From: Clostridiales bacterium
Lineage (GTDB): Bacteria; Bacillota; Clostridia; Oscillospirales; Oscillospiraceae
Assembly (NCBI GenBank): GCA_020860575.1
Contig: JAJBUB010000101.1
Coordinates: 1 to 32,895 of the forward strand
DNA: 32,895 nt
Reading direction: 5' to 3'
The first letter of the stretch is position 1. Each line of letters begins with the position of its first letter. Shown one piece after another: positions 7,977 to 16,183 of the stretch. The notes beneath the pieces were generated by a model. It ran no database searches and was not told the origin of the DNA. It saw nothing but the letters and a program-made list of their open reading frames with translations. The translations under genes and the position numbers were made by a program.

Positions 7977-8005
7977 ATTATACCAGACGGGGCGAGAAAA
8001 GCAAA
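7977..8005 (-). promoter_or_regulatory. Extended -10 promoter of the regulator-kinase operon
   Basis: The minus strand reads TGG-TATAAT (7977-7985), a consensus -10 with the TGn extension. A weak -35, TTTGCT (8000-8005), lies 17 bp upstream. Transcription would start about 38 bases before the regulator's ATG. Confidence 0.75.
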
Positions 8006-8036
8006 GAAAAACGGAGCGGGGCAGCCCCACGACCAC

Positions 8037-8082
8037 AGAAAGGCCGCCGACATCGTGTCAGACGACACGGCGTCAGCGGCCT
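8037..8082 (-). terminator. Intrinsic terminator after the TauE-fusion gene
   Basis: A long hairpin (8042-8081) has inner stem CGTGTC/GACACG and outer stem GGCCGC/GCGGCC, joined by mostly paired bases with wobbles and one mismatch. On the minus strand it is followed by a short TTTCT run. It separates the permease gene from the regulator promoter. Confidence 0.7.
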
Positions 8083-8129
8083 GTGCGGTTTCTCCTGTAT
8101 TTGGATAGGGCCGGACGCCGGTCTGCGGG

Positions 8130-9656
8130 TCACAGCCCCTGGGCCGCCAGCACCGCCCAGATCACGGCGGCGTTCACCCAGGGGACTGTCACCGTGTCAT
8201 AGCCCCTTTTGGTGACCGCCTCTGTCACCGTCCCGGCGGCCCCGGCCAGCAGCGCCGCCGCGAGCGCGGCGGAGAGGGGGACCTCACCTGCGGCCAGGGC
8301 GAGCAGCACGGCGAGGAAGGAGACGCAGAGCATCCCGGCGCTGCCCTCCCAGGACTTTTTGCCGTCGGCGAGCCTCCAGCCGATCTTGTGGCGGCCGAAC
8401 CGCTTGCCCACCAGGGCGGCCGTCTCGTCCCCCAGCCCCCAGGCCAGCACAGCCGAGAGGACGGTCAGCTCGGAGCCGAGGACGCCCCAGAACAGAGCGA
8501 TGAGCGCTGCGGAGGAGCCGAAGAGCAGCACCAGGTTCTTCCGCACCTCCCCGGCGGTGCGCTCCTGAAACAGACCGGCATAGAAGGGCTTCTTTTCGCA
8601 CACCTTTAAGACCGGATATACGACGAGAACAAACAGGACGGATAAGAGCGCCGGCACATACCAATGCTCCGAGGCCAGCAGGATGACCAGGATGATGAGA
8701 AAGGCGATGGTGTGCAGCACCTTGCGCCGCACCTCTCCGTCGATGTGGAGAAGCTCAAAGCCCACCAGGGCGGCGCATACGGCGATGAGCAGAAAGACCA
8801 CCAGCACCGCCAGAGTGTGGAGCAGCTCCAGCGCCAGCGGCGGGAGGGTCACGTCCTGAAAGTAGTTGAGATAGATCATGGCGGCCCCCAGCACCGTCAA
8901 AATCACGCCGGTCACCCGGCCCACCGTCTTGCTGTTCACCCGGTTGGCAAACTGGGCGGAGATGAGAGACGCCGCCGTTGCGGTGACGATGCAGATGATC
9001 AACACGTCCCACCGCTCCAGCACGATGGCGGGATGGATGAGAGAGTGGCTGACGAAGCCGATCAGGGCGGTAAAGGTCATGATAAAGGTGCTGGTGCCCA
9101 CGGCGGTTTTCAGGTCATAGCCCAGAAAGGCGGTAAAGACCACCAGCATCATCATGCCCCCACCGGTGCCCACAAAGCCGGTGCCGAAGCCGATGGTCAG
9201 GCCGAAGAAGACGGAGACGGCGATCGCCTTCCCCCCCTCTCTCTCGTATGATATATCTGCCCCCGATTTCGACGTGTCCGGCTTGATGAGAAAGCGGATG
9301 CCGATGCAGAAGGTCAGCACCAGGGTGAACCCGCCCAGCACCACGTTGCCCACCAGATAGGCGGCATAGCTGCCCACGGCGCTGAGAGAGATGATGCAGG
9401 CCATCATGACCCAGCCGTGCCTCAGGTCGATGTGCCTGTTCTTTGCATAGACCGAGGAGGACACCGCAGAGCCGAGAATGTCCGAGGCCAGGGCGATGGC
9501 CGTCGCCTGATACGCCCCGTACTCCCCGCCGAAGGAGGGACAGAGGACGATGAGGATGGGGACCATCACCGTCGCCGCCGACAGTCCGGCCAGCCCGGTG
9601 CCGACCCCTGCGCCCAACGCCGCCACAATGTACCAAAAATACTCCATGGGATACAC
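8130..9656 (-). CDS. TauE/SafE-family permease fused to a dolichol/phytol-kinase-like membrane domain
   Basis: One unbroken 508-residue frame joins two membrane modules. Residues 1-265 are a TauE/SafE (TSUP) anion permease, with the two homologous halves near GVGTGLAGLSAATVMVPIL (16-34) and GFGTGFVGTGGGMMM (156-170). Residues 275-508 resemble the SEC59/VTE5 CTP-dependent polyprenol kinase and CDP-lipid synthetase group: EVRRKVLH (308-315), GDETAALVGKRFG (409-421), KKSWEGS (433-439) and a late TEAVTKRGYDTVTVP segment. The first part would export sulfite, sulfonates or other organic anions; the second may phosphorylate an isoprenoid alcohol. The start is GTG 9656, because GGAG lies five bases upstream; the in-frame ATG at 9647 is too far from it. 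Substrates of both halves are unknown. Confidence 0.82.
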   Translation of the reverse strand: MYPMEYFWYIVAALGAGVGTGLAGLSAATVMVPILIVLCPSFGGEYGAYQATAIALASDILGSAVSSSVYAKNRHIDLRHGWVMMACIISLSAVGSYAAYLVGNVVLGGFTLVLTFCIGIRFLIKPDTSKSGADISYEREGGKAIAVSVFFGLTIGFGTGFVGTGGGMMMLVVFTAFLGYDLKTAVGTSTFIMTFTALIGFVSHSLIHPAIVLERWDVLIICIVTATAASLISAQFANRVNSKTVGRVTGVILTVLGAAMIYLNYFQDVTLPPLALELLHTLAVLVVFLLIAVCAALVGFELLHIDGEVRRKVLHTIAFLIILVILLASEHWYVPALLSVLFVLVVYPVLKVCEKKPFYAGLFQERTAGEVRKNLVLLFGSSAALIALFWGVLGSELTVLSAVLAWGLGDETAALVGKRFGRHKIGWRLADGKKSWEGSAGMLCVSFLAVLLALAAGEVPLSAALAAALLAGAAGTVTEAVTKRGYDTVTVPWVNAAVIWAVLAAQGL

Positions 9657-9689
9657 CTTGTCTCCTGTTGCAGAATATGTTAAAATAAA

Positions 9690-9718
9690 ATTATAATCAA
9701 CATCTGTCGATTTTGCAA
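9690..9718 (-). promoter_or_regulatory. Consensus promoter of the TauE-fusion gene
   Basis: On the minus strand TTGCAA (9713-9718) and TATAAT (9690-9695) are separated by 17 bp, about 35 bp before the GTG start. The promoter is overlapped by a perfect inverted repeat at 9701-9728. Confidence 0.8.
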
Positions 9719-9728
9719 CCGACAGATG
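9701..9728. promoter_or_regulatory. Perfect inverted repeat across the TauE-fusion promoter (operator candidate)
   Basis: CATCTGTCG (9701-9709) and CGACAGATG (9720-9728) form a perfect 9-bp inverted repeat with a 10-bp centre containing the -35 hexamer. One arm lies in the promoter spacer and the other just upstream of the -35, so a dimeric protein bound here would block RNA polymerase. No regulator gene is adjacent, and I do not recognise the motif. Confidence 0.65.
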
Positions 9729-9798
9729 GGCGGGAACTGTGGATTATGGGGGACACGGCATGGAAGCTGGCGCGAAGCGTCTGCTGAGGGAGCTGCCC

Positions 9799-10644
9799 CT
9801 ACACCTGAAACCGCAGACCGGTGAACAGCCGGTGGACCCGCCCACCCAGGCGGCTGCGGAGCAGGTCAAACCCCGGCGCGCCGGTGCAGTGGCCGGTGTA
9901 GATCTGCTCAACGCCCTCCCGCCGGAAGAGGTCGCAGAGGGCGTCCACCTCCCCATCCGAAAAGGTGCAGATCTCTCTGCCGTCCCGCTTGCCCCTCATA
10001 TGCAGGCCGCCCACATAGGCGAAGACCTGTCTCTGCCCGCAGGCGGCCCTGGCCTCCCGGATGATGGGGGCGGCCCCTGCGTGGGAGCAGCTGTTGAAGA
10101 TAACCAGGCCGTCGGGGGAGTGGATCACCAGGCTCTGCTCGTGGGCGAAATCGTCGGGGACGATGCCGCCGTCCTGCCGCCGGTACAGCCCGGCCCTCTG
10201 CCCGACCCGGTCCAGGCCCTCGGTGGTGTGGGGGACGAGGAACGCCCCGGGCAGGATTTCGGTGACGCCGTCCACGGGGAGGAACCGCTCCCGGTGGGAC
10301 GCCACGTCCTGAGGGACGCCGATCCGGTGCATCCCACCGGCGGCGGAGAGGTAGTCCTCCAGCGCCCCCCGCCGGGCGTACACCCTTGCGGCCGGGTCCC
10401 GGAGAAAGAGCCGGGCAAACCCGCCGGAGTGGTCATAGTGTCCGTGGGACAGGACGCAGGCGTCCAGACCGACCAGGGAAATGCCCAGGTCGTCCGCGTT
10501 GCTGCAAAAGGCGTCGGTACTGCCCGCATCCAGCAGCAGCCGCCTTCCGCCGTACTCGATGAAAAGGCTCAGCCCGTGCTCACAGGCAAGGTCGCTGTTC
10601 GACGTGTTCTCGATCAGCACAGTGACCCGAATGCTCCGGCCCAT
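9799..10644 (-). CDS. Metallo-beta-lactamase-fold hydrolase of the MJ0301 / dihydropterin-phosphate synthase-like family
   Basis: The 281-residue protein has the metal site SHGHYDHSGG, with His67, His69, Asp71 and His72. A further CSHAG motif and a late TGHCTG motif supply ligands. This layout is typical of the MBL subfamily annotated as 7,8-dihydropterin-6-methyl-4-(beta-D-ribofuranosyl)aminobenzene-5'-phosphate synthase-like, whose physiological role in bacteria is unclear. I set the start at ATG 10644, because AAGGAGGG ends six bases upstream; an in-frame ATG at 10662 would put that ribosome site inside the gene. The gene follows the thiolase terminator, and I see no clear promoter of its own, so it may depend on read-through. 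Confidence 0.85.
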   Translation of the reverse strand: MGRSIRVTVLIENTSNSDLACEHGLSLFIEYGGRRLLLDAGSTDAFCSNADDLGISLVGLDACVLSHGHYDHSGGFARLFLRDPAARVYARRGALEDYLSAAGGMHRIGVPQDVASHRERFLPVDGVTEILPGAFLVPHTTEGLDRVGQRAGLYRRQDGGIVPDDFAHEQSLVIHSPDGLVIFNSCSHAGAAPIIREARAACGQRQVFAYVGGLHMRGKRDGREICTFSDGEVDALCDLFRREGVEQIYTGHCTGAPGFDLLRSRLGGRVHRLFTGLRFQV

Positions 10645-10683
10645 TATGGCCCTCCTTTTCACAGATTTCCTGTTTGACAGACG

Positions 10684-10715
10684 AACCGGCTGCCGGGATG
10701 CCCCGACAGCCGGTT
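10684..10715 (-). terminator. Hairpin after the thiolase gene
   Basis: A 14-bp stem (10684-10697 with 10702-10715, one G-U pair) closes on a four-base loop. The minus-strand tail CGTCTGTC is poor in T, so termination may be partial. This would let some thiolase transcript continue into the MBL gene. On the plus strand it is followed by TTGCTCGTTCT. Confidence 0.6.
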
Positions 10716-10740
10716 TTGCTCGTTCTCAGCGATGATGCGC

Positions 10741-11997
10741 TCAGCACTTCTCGAAGATGGTGGCGACGCCCATGCCGCCGCCGATGCAGAGGGTGGCCAG
10801 GCCCTTGTGGGCCTCGGGGCGCTTCTGCATCTCGTGGAGCAGGGTGACGATGATCCGCGCGCCGGAGGCGCCCACGGGATGGCCCAGGGCGATGGCGCCG
10901 CCGTTGACGTTGACCTTGCTCATGTCAAAGTGCAGCTCCCGGGCCACGGCCACGGACTGAGCGGCGAAGGCCTCGTTGGCCTCGATGAGATCCATGTCGT
11001 CGATGGTCAGGTTGGCCTTTTTCAGCGCCTGACGGGTGGCGGGGACGGGGCCGACGCCCATGATCTTGGGGTCCACGCCCCCCTGACCGTAGGAGATCAG
11101 CTTGGCCATGGGCTTGAGGCCGTACTTCTCCACTGCCTCGGCGGAGGCCAGGACGATGGCGGCCGCGCCGTCGTTGATGCCGGAGGCGTTGGCGGCAGTG
11201 ACCCGGCCGGCGCCGTCGGACGCCACCTCCTGGATGCCGTCCGTCTCAAAGGTCATGGTGACCTTGTCGGCGGAGCCGTCGGCGGTGGTGGGGAAGCAGG
11301 GCTTCAGCTTGGCCAGGCCCTCGGCGGTGACGCCTGCACGGGGGAACTCGTCCACCTTGAAGTCCACCACCTGGCGCTTGACCTTGACGGGGACGGGAAC
11401 GATCTCGTCCTCAAACCGGCCGGACTTCTGGGCGGCCTCGCACTTCTGCTGAGAGGAGGCGGCGAACTCGTCCAGCTCTTCCCGGGTGATGCCCCAGATG
11501 TCGCAGATGTTCTCGGCGGTGGAGCCCATGTGGTAGTTGTTGAACACGTCCCACAGGCCGTCGTTGACCATGGTGTCCACCATGGTGGTGTTGAACATCC
11601 GCGCGCCGCCACGGGCGGTGGGAACGGCATAGGGAGCCATCGTCATGTTCTCGGTACCACCGGCTACGATAATGTCGGCGTCTCCGGCGGAGATGGCCCG
11701 GGCACCCTCAATGACGCTCTTCATACCGGAGCCGCAGACCATGCCCACGGTGTAGGCAGGGACCTCCATGGGGATGCCCGCCTTGAGGGAGACCTGACGG
11801 GCCACATTCTGGCCCTGGGCGGCGGTGAGGATGCAGCCGAACATGACCTCGTCCACGTTCTCCGGGGCGACGTTGGCCCGCTTCAGGGCCTCCTTCACCA
11901 CGATCGCGCCCATGTCGGCGGGCTTGACGTTGGACAGGGAGCCCTGGAACTTGCCGATGGCAGTCCGGCAGCAGTTGACAACATAGATATCCTTCAT
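10741..11997 (-). CDS. thlA: Acetyl-CoA C-acetyltransferase (thiolase)
   Basis: The enzyme condenses two acetyl-CoA to acetoacetyl-CoA, the first step to butyrate. The 418-residue protein has the nucleophile Cys88 in VCGSGMKS, the NEAFA motif, His373 in GHPVGASGAR and the second active Cys404 in CIGGGMG. Family members are usually near 392 residues. The extra length comes mainly from an insertion at about 236-265, between LAKLKPCF and the conserved NASGINDGAAA segment. The start is ATG 11997, with GGAGG upstream. It is transcribed away from crt-hbd-bcd-etfBA and has its own promoter with a Rex-like operator at the start point. The divergent partner genes supply the rest of the pathway. Confidence 0.96.
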   Translation of the reverse strand: MKDIYVVNCCRTAIGKFQGSLSNVKPADMGAIVVKEALKRANVAPENVDEVMFGCILTAAQGQNVARQVSLKAGIPMEVPAYTVGMVCGSGMKSVIEGARAISAGDADIIVAGGTENMTMAPYAVPTARGGARMFNTTMVDTMVNDGLWDVFNNYHMGSTAENICDIWGITREELDEFAASSQQKCEAAQKSGRFEDEIVPVPVKVKRQVVDFKVDEFPRAGVTAEGLAKLKPCFPTTADGSADKVTMTFETDGIQEVASDGAGRVTAANASGINDGAAAIVLASAEAVEKYGLKPMAKLISYGQGGVDPKIMGVGPVPATRQALKKANLTIDDMDLIEANEAFAAQSVAVARELHFDMSKVNVNGGAIALGHPVGASGARIIVTLLHEMQKRPEAHKGLATLCIGGGMGVATIFEKC

Positions 11998-12041
11998 ACT
12001 GATGACCTCCGTGTTTCATTCATAGTTTGGCGGATGGGAGA

Positions 12042-12059
12042 TTGTTTATTCTTTAACGA
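12042..12059. promoter_or_regulatory. Rex-like operator at the thiolase transcription start
   Basis: TTGTTTATTCTTTAACGA matches the Rex consensus TTGTTAA-N4-TTAACAA at 12 of 14 defined positions. It lies just downstream of the thiolase -10, so bound Rex would block initiation until the NADH/NAD ratio rises. Rex control of thl and crt operons is established in Clostridium; here it is inferred from the site. Confidence 0.75.
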
Positions 12060-12063
12060 TACG

Positions 12064-12092
12064 ATTATAGTCCCCTCCGCTGGAAAGTGCAA
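12064..12092 (-). promoter_or_regulatory. Sigma-A promoter of thiolase
   Basis: On the minus strand TTGCAC (12087-12092) and a consensus TATAAT (12064-12069) are separated by 17 bp. The predicted start is near 12057, inside the Rex-like site, giving a leader of about 60 bases. Confidence 0.85.
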
Positions 12093-12244
12093 TAGGGAAG
12101 AGCAAGATTTGATAAAAATTTCACACACTGTTTGCACTCTGTTTTTGTGACAAATGTGAGCCGCCCCTCCGGGACGGCGGGTGGCCGCGCGGGAGCGTCC
12201 CCACAAGGCGCTCTTGTGCTTTTGCCCAGAATCCGGGGGCAAAG

Positions 12245-12262
12245 TTGCCAAAAATTTAACAA
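12245..12262. promoter_or_regulatory. Rex-like operator upstream of the crt promoter
   Basis: TTGCCAAAAATTTAACAA matches the Rex consensus at 12 of 14 positions, including one perfect half-site TTAACAA. It ends 18 bp before the crt -35. Confidence 0.6.
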
Positions 12263-12280
12263 TGAATTCACGTTTTCCTC

Positions 12281-12309
12281 TTGCGTCCCGGGAACAAAGC
12301 GAGTATACT
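12281..12309 (+). promoter_or_regulatory. Sigma-A promoter of the crt-hbd-bcd-etfBA operon
   Basis: TTGCGT (12281-12286) and TATACT (12304-12309) are separated by 17 bp. Rex-like sites lie on both sides (12245-12262 and 12318-12335). The leader to the crt start is about 60 bases. Confidence 0.8.
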
Positions 12310-12317
12310 ACAGTCGA

Positions 12318-12335
12318 ACGTTAAAAAAATAACGA
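12318..12335. promoter_or_regulatory. Rex-like operator downstream of the crt -10
   Basis: ACGTTAAAAAAATAACGA matches the Rex consensus at 10 of 14 positions and is a near palindrome centred just after the predicted start. With the upstream copy it could form a two-site repressor arrangement around the promoter. Confidence 0.55.
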
Positions 12336-12376
12336 ATCCACTTTCAGTATTTCCACAACGCTGAGGAGGAAACAAA

Positions 12377-13162
12377 ATGTCATTCATCCAGTATGAGGTA
12401 CAGGGGGCTGTGGCCGTCCTGACCATCGACCGGCCCAAGGCGCTCAACGCACTCAACAGCGCCGTTTTGGAGGAGCTGGACGCCACCATCTCCGCCATCG
12501 ATCTGGACGCGGTCCGCTGCCTGGTCATCACCGGCTCCGGCGACAGGAGCTTCGTGGCCGGGGCGGACATCGGCGAGATGAGCACCCTGACCAAGGCGGA
12601 GGGCGAGGCCTTCGGCAAGAAGGGCAACGACGTGTTCCGCAAGATCGAGACGCTCCCCATCCCCGTCATCGCCGCGGTCAACGGCTTTGCCCTGGGCGGC
12701 GGCAACGAGCTGGCCATGAGCTGCGACATCCGCATCTGCTCGGAGAACGCCGTATTCGGTCAGCCGGAGGTGGGCCTGGGCATCACCCCGGGCTTCGGCG
12801 GCACCCAGCGTCTGGCCCGCCTGGTCAGCCCCGGCATGGCCAAGCAGCTGATCTACACCGCCCGGAACATCAAGGCGGACGAGGCCCTGCGCATCGGTCT
12901 GGTCAACGCCGTCTATCCCCAGGAGGAGCTGATGCCCGCCGCCCTGAAAATGGCCGCCGGCATCGCCAAAAACGCCCCCATCGCCGTCCGGGCCTGCAAG
13001 AAGGCCATCAACGAGGGCCTGGAGAAGGGAATGGACGACGCCCTGGTGCTGGAGGAGGGCCTGTTCGGCTCCTGCTTCGAGACTCACGATCAAATCGAAG
13101 GCATGGGCTGCTTCATGAGCCGTGAAAAGCCCAAGCCGAAGCCGGTGTTCACCAACAACTGA
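12377..13162 (+). CDS. crt: 3-hydroxybutyryl-CoA dehydratase (crotonase)
   Basis: The enzyme removes water from 3-hydroxybutyryl-CoA to give crotonyl-CoA. The 261-residue protein shows the enoyl-CoA hydratase fold signatures: AGADIGEM (61-68) for the oxyanion/CoA site, GGGNELAMSCDIRI with catalytic Glu111, and GQPEVGLGITPGFGG with catalytic Glu131. The length is normal for the family. The start is ATG 12377 behind GAGGAGG. It is the first gene of the rightward butyrate operon and is followed 64 bases later by hbd. It is probably under NADH-responsive Rex control through the flanking sites. Confidence 0.97.
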   Translation: MSFIQYEVQGAVAVLTIDRPKALNALNSAVLEELDATISAIDLDAVRCLVITGSGDRSFVAGADIGEMSTLTKAEGEAFGKKGNDVFRKIETLPIPVIAAVNGFALGGGNELAMSCDIRICSENAVFGQPEVGLGITPGFGGTQRLARLVSPGMAKQLIYTARNIKADEALRIGLVNAVYPQEELMPAALKMAAGIAKNAPIAVRACKKAINEGLEKGMDDALVLEEGLFGSCFETHDQIEGMGCFMSREKPKPKPVFTNN

Positions 13163-13226
13163 GGGTTGGCAGCAGAATTTGTCTGGATTCAGGAATATAT
13201 CTCATATCAAACAGGAGGTCATTACA

Positions 13227-14096
13227 ATGAAAGTCGGCATTATCGGTGCAGGCACCATGGGCCAGGGCATTGCCAAGGCGTTTGCCCAGTGTGGGATTCA
13301 GGTCGCCCTGTGCGACATCAAGCAGGAGTGGGCCGAGGGCGGCAAGGCCAAGATCGAGAAGGGCTACGCCCGTCTGGTGGCCAAGGGCAAGCTGACCCAG
13401 GAGAAGGTGGACGCCATTCTGGCCGCCATCACCCCGGGCCTGAAGGAGGATCTGTGCGCGGACTGCGATCTGATCGTGGAGGCCGCATTTGAGGACATGA
13501 AGGTGAAAAAGACCACCTTCTCCGAGCTGGACGCCATCTGCAAGCCGGAGTGCATCCTGGCCTCCAACACCTCCTCTCTGTCCATCACCGAGATCGGCAA
13601 GGGCATCAACCACCCCGTCATCGGCATGCACTTCTTCAACCCCGCCGACCGGATGAAGCTCATCGAGGTCATCGCCGGGGCCAACACCGCCCCCGAGACG
13701 GTGGAAACCATCAAGGCCATCTCCGAGCAGATCGGCAAGACCCCCGTCCAGGTCAACGAGGCCGCCGGATTCGTGGTCAACCGCATCCTCATCCCCATGA
13801 TCAACGAGGCCGCCTTCATCAAGATGGAGGGCGTGTCCGACATCGAGGGCATCGACACCGCCATGAAGCTGGGCGCAAACCACCCCATGGGTCCCCTGGA
13901 GCTGGGCGACTATGTGGGCCTGGACATCTGCCTGGCCATTATGGACGTGCTGTACCAGGAGACCGGCGACAGCAAGTACCGGGCCTGCCCGCTGCTGCGG
14001 AAGATGGTCCGCGGCGGCCAGCTGGGCGTCAAGACCGGCAAGGGCTTCTATGTCTACAACGCCGACCGCACCAAGACCCCGGTGGATCAGCTGTAA
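13227..14096 (+). CDS. hbd: 3-hydroxybutyryl-CoA dehydrogenase
   Basis: The enzyme reduces acetoacetyl-CoA to 3-hydroxybutyryl-CoA with NAD(P)H. The 289-residue protein opens with the Rossmann motif GAGTMGQGIA (7-16). It has SNTSSLSIT (113-121) and the catalytic His135-Glu147 pair in GMHFFNPADRMKLIEVI, followed by the C-terminal helical domain (PVQVNEAAGFVVNRI onward). I placed the start at ATG 13227, which has AGGAGG eight bases upstream and puts the Rossmann strand at residue 3; the open frame upstream is not part of the protein. In this operon hbd sits second, between crt and bcd, unlike C. acetobutylicum, where it is last. Confidence 0.97.
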   Translation: MKVGIIGAGTMGQGIAKAFAQCGIQVALCDIKQEWAEGGKAKIEKGYARLVAKGKLTQEKVDAILAAITPGLKEDLCADCDLIVEAAFEDMKVKKTTFSELDAICKPECILASNTSSLSITEIGKGINHPVIGMHFFNPADRMKLIEVIAGANTAPETVETIKAISEQIGKTPVQVNEAAGFVVNRILIPMINEAAFIKMEGVSDIEGIDTAMKLGANHPMGPLELGDYVGLDICLAIMDVLYQETGDSKYRACPLLRKMVRGGQLGVKTGKGFYVYNADRTKTPVDQL

Positions 14097-14120
14097 GACA
14101 ATCGCATCATATCATTCCGA

Positions 14121-14155
14121 CCGACCATGCAGCTTTGACCGGCTGCATGGTTCGG
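14121..14155 (+). other. Stable hairpin between hbd and bcd
   Basis: CCGACCATGCAG (14121-14132) pairs with CTGCATGGTTCGG (14143-14155) apart from one bulged base, with a 10-base loop. No T-run follows, so it is not an intrinsic terminator. A processing or stability element that adjusts the ratio of upstream to downstream messages is a reasonable guess. Confidence 0.55.
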
Positions 14156-14186
14156 ACTGTGGAGATTATATTAGGAGGACTCTTTT

Positions 14187-15362
<1,176 letters not shown>

Positions 15363-15378
15363 GGAGGGTGTTGTTACA

Positions 15379-16167
15379 ATGAAAGCGATTGTTTGTGTCA
15401 AGCAGGTACCCGATACCTCCGGCAAGGTGGCCGTCAAGCCGGACGGCACCCTGGACCGGGCCTCTATGGCCACCATCACCAACCCCGACGACCTGACCGC
15501 CGTGGAGGCCGCCCTCCAGCTCAAGGACAAGACCGGCTGCGAGGTGGTTGTCGTCTCCATGGGCCCCTTCACCGCAGAGGGGATGCTCCGTGAGCTGCTG
15601 GCCATGGGCGCTGACCGGGCGGTGCTGGTCTCCGGCCGGGAGTTCGGCGGCTCCGATACCTTTGCCACCTCTCAGATCCTGGCCGCCGCTGTCAACAAGA
15701 TCGGCGTGGACGAGGGCGACGTGGTGTTCTGCGGCCGTCAGGCCATCGACGGCGACACCGCCCAGGTGGGCCCCCAGATCGCCGAGAAGCTGCATCTGCC
15801 CCAGGTGACCTATGCCGCCGGCATCGAGCAGCAGGAGGACGGCTCTCTGGTGGTCAAGCGTCTGCTGGAGGACGGCTATATGCTCCTCAAGGTCAAGACC
15901 CCCTGCCTCATCACCTGCGTCAAGGAGCTGACCACCCCCCGGTATATGTCCGTGGGCGGCATCTTCGAGTGCTACAGCAAGCCTCTGGAGGTCTTTGACT
16001 ACGAGGCACTGAAGGACGACCCCCTCATCGAGGTGGACACCATCGGCCTGAAGGGTTCCCCCACCAACGTGTTCAAGTCCTTCACCCCTCCCCAGAAGGG
16101 AGCGGGCACCATGCTGGAGGACGCCGGTCAGCTGGTGGGCATCCTGAACGACAAGCATTTGATCTGA
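15379..16167 (+). CDS. etfB: Electron transfer flavoprotein, beta subunit
   Basis: The 262-residue protein begins MKAIVCVKQVPDT, typical of EtfB. It contains the VVVSMGPFTAEGMLRE and FCGRQAIDGDTAQVGPQIAE segments of the nucleotide-binding fold, and ends with a helix rich in the family's anchoring residues. It forms a heterodimer with EtfA and, in the bifurcating Bcd-Etf system, carries the FAD that splits electrons from NADH. The start is ATG 15379, behind AAGGAGG (15361-15367). It is 16 bases after bcd and 16 bases before etfA. Confidence 0.96.
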   Translation: MKAIVCVKQVPDTSGKVAVKPDGTLDRASMATITNPDDLTAVEAALQLKDKTGCEVVVVSMGPFTAEGMLRELLAMGADRAVLVSGREFGGSDTFATSQILAAAVNKIGVDEGDVVFCGRQAIDGDTAQVGPQIAEKLHLPQVTYAAGIEQQEDGSLVVKRLLEDGYMLLKVKTPCLITCVKELTTPRYMSVGGIFECYSKPLEVFDYEALKDDPLIEVDTIGLKGSPTNVFKSFTPPQKGAGTMLEDAGQLVGILNDKHLI

Positions 16168-16183
16168 GAGAGGAGCGACAATC

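Noticed and set aside
7226-8068. Upstream extension of the sensor kinase frame to 8068
   Set aside because: The extra 281 codons lie under the response regulator gene in another frame and have no recognisable domain. The GTG at 7225 with its ribosome site explains the start.
12140-12160. TGTGACAAATGTGA, resembling Crp/Fnr-type half-sites in the thl/crt gap
   Set aside because: The two TGTGA elements are in the same orientation, not a TGTGA-N6-TCACA palindrome, and no Crp/Fnr protein is in evidence.
12150-12240. GC-rich stretch in the thl/crt gap as a possible small RNA or terminator
   Set aside because: Only short, imperfect pairings are possible and no T-run or promoter accompanies them.
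13163-13226. Possible extra coding sequence or riboswitch between crt and hbd
   Set aside because: The 64-base gap holds only the hbd ribosome site and a short AT-rich stretch; there is no room for a known riboswitch.
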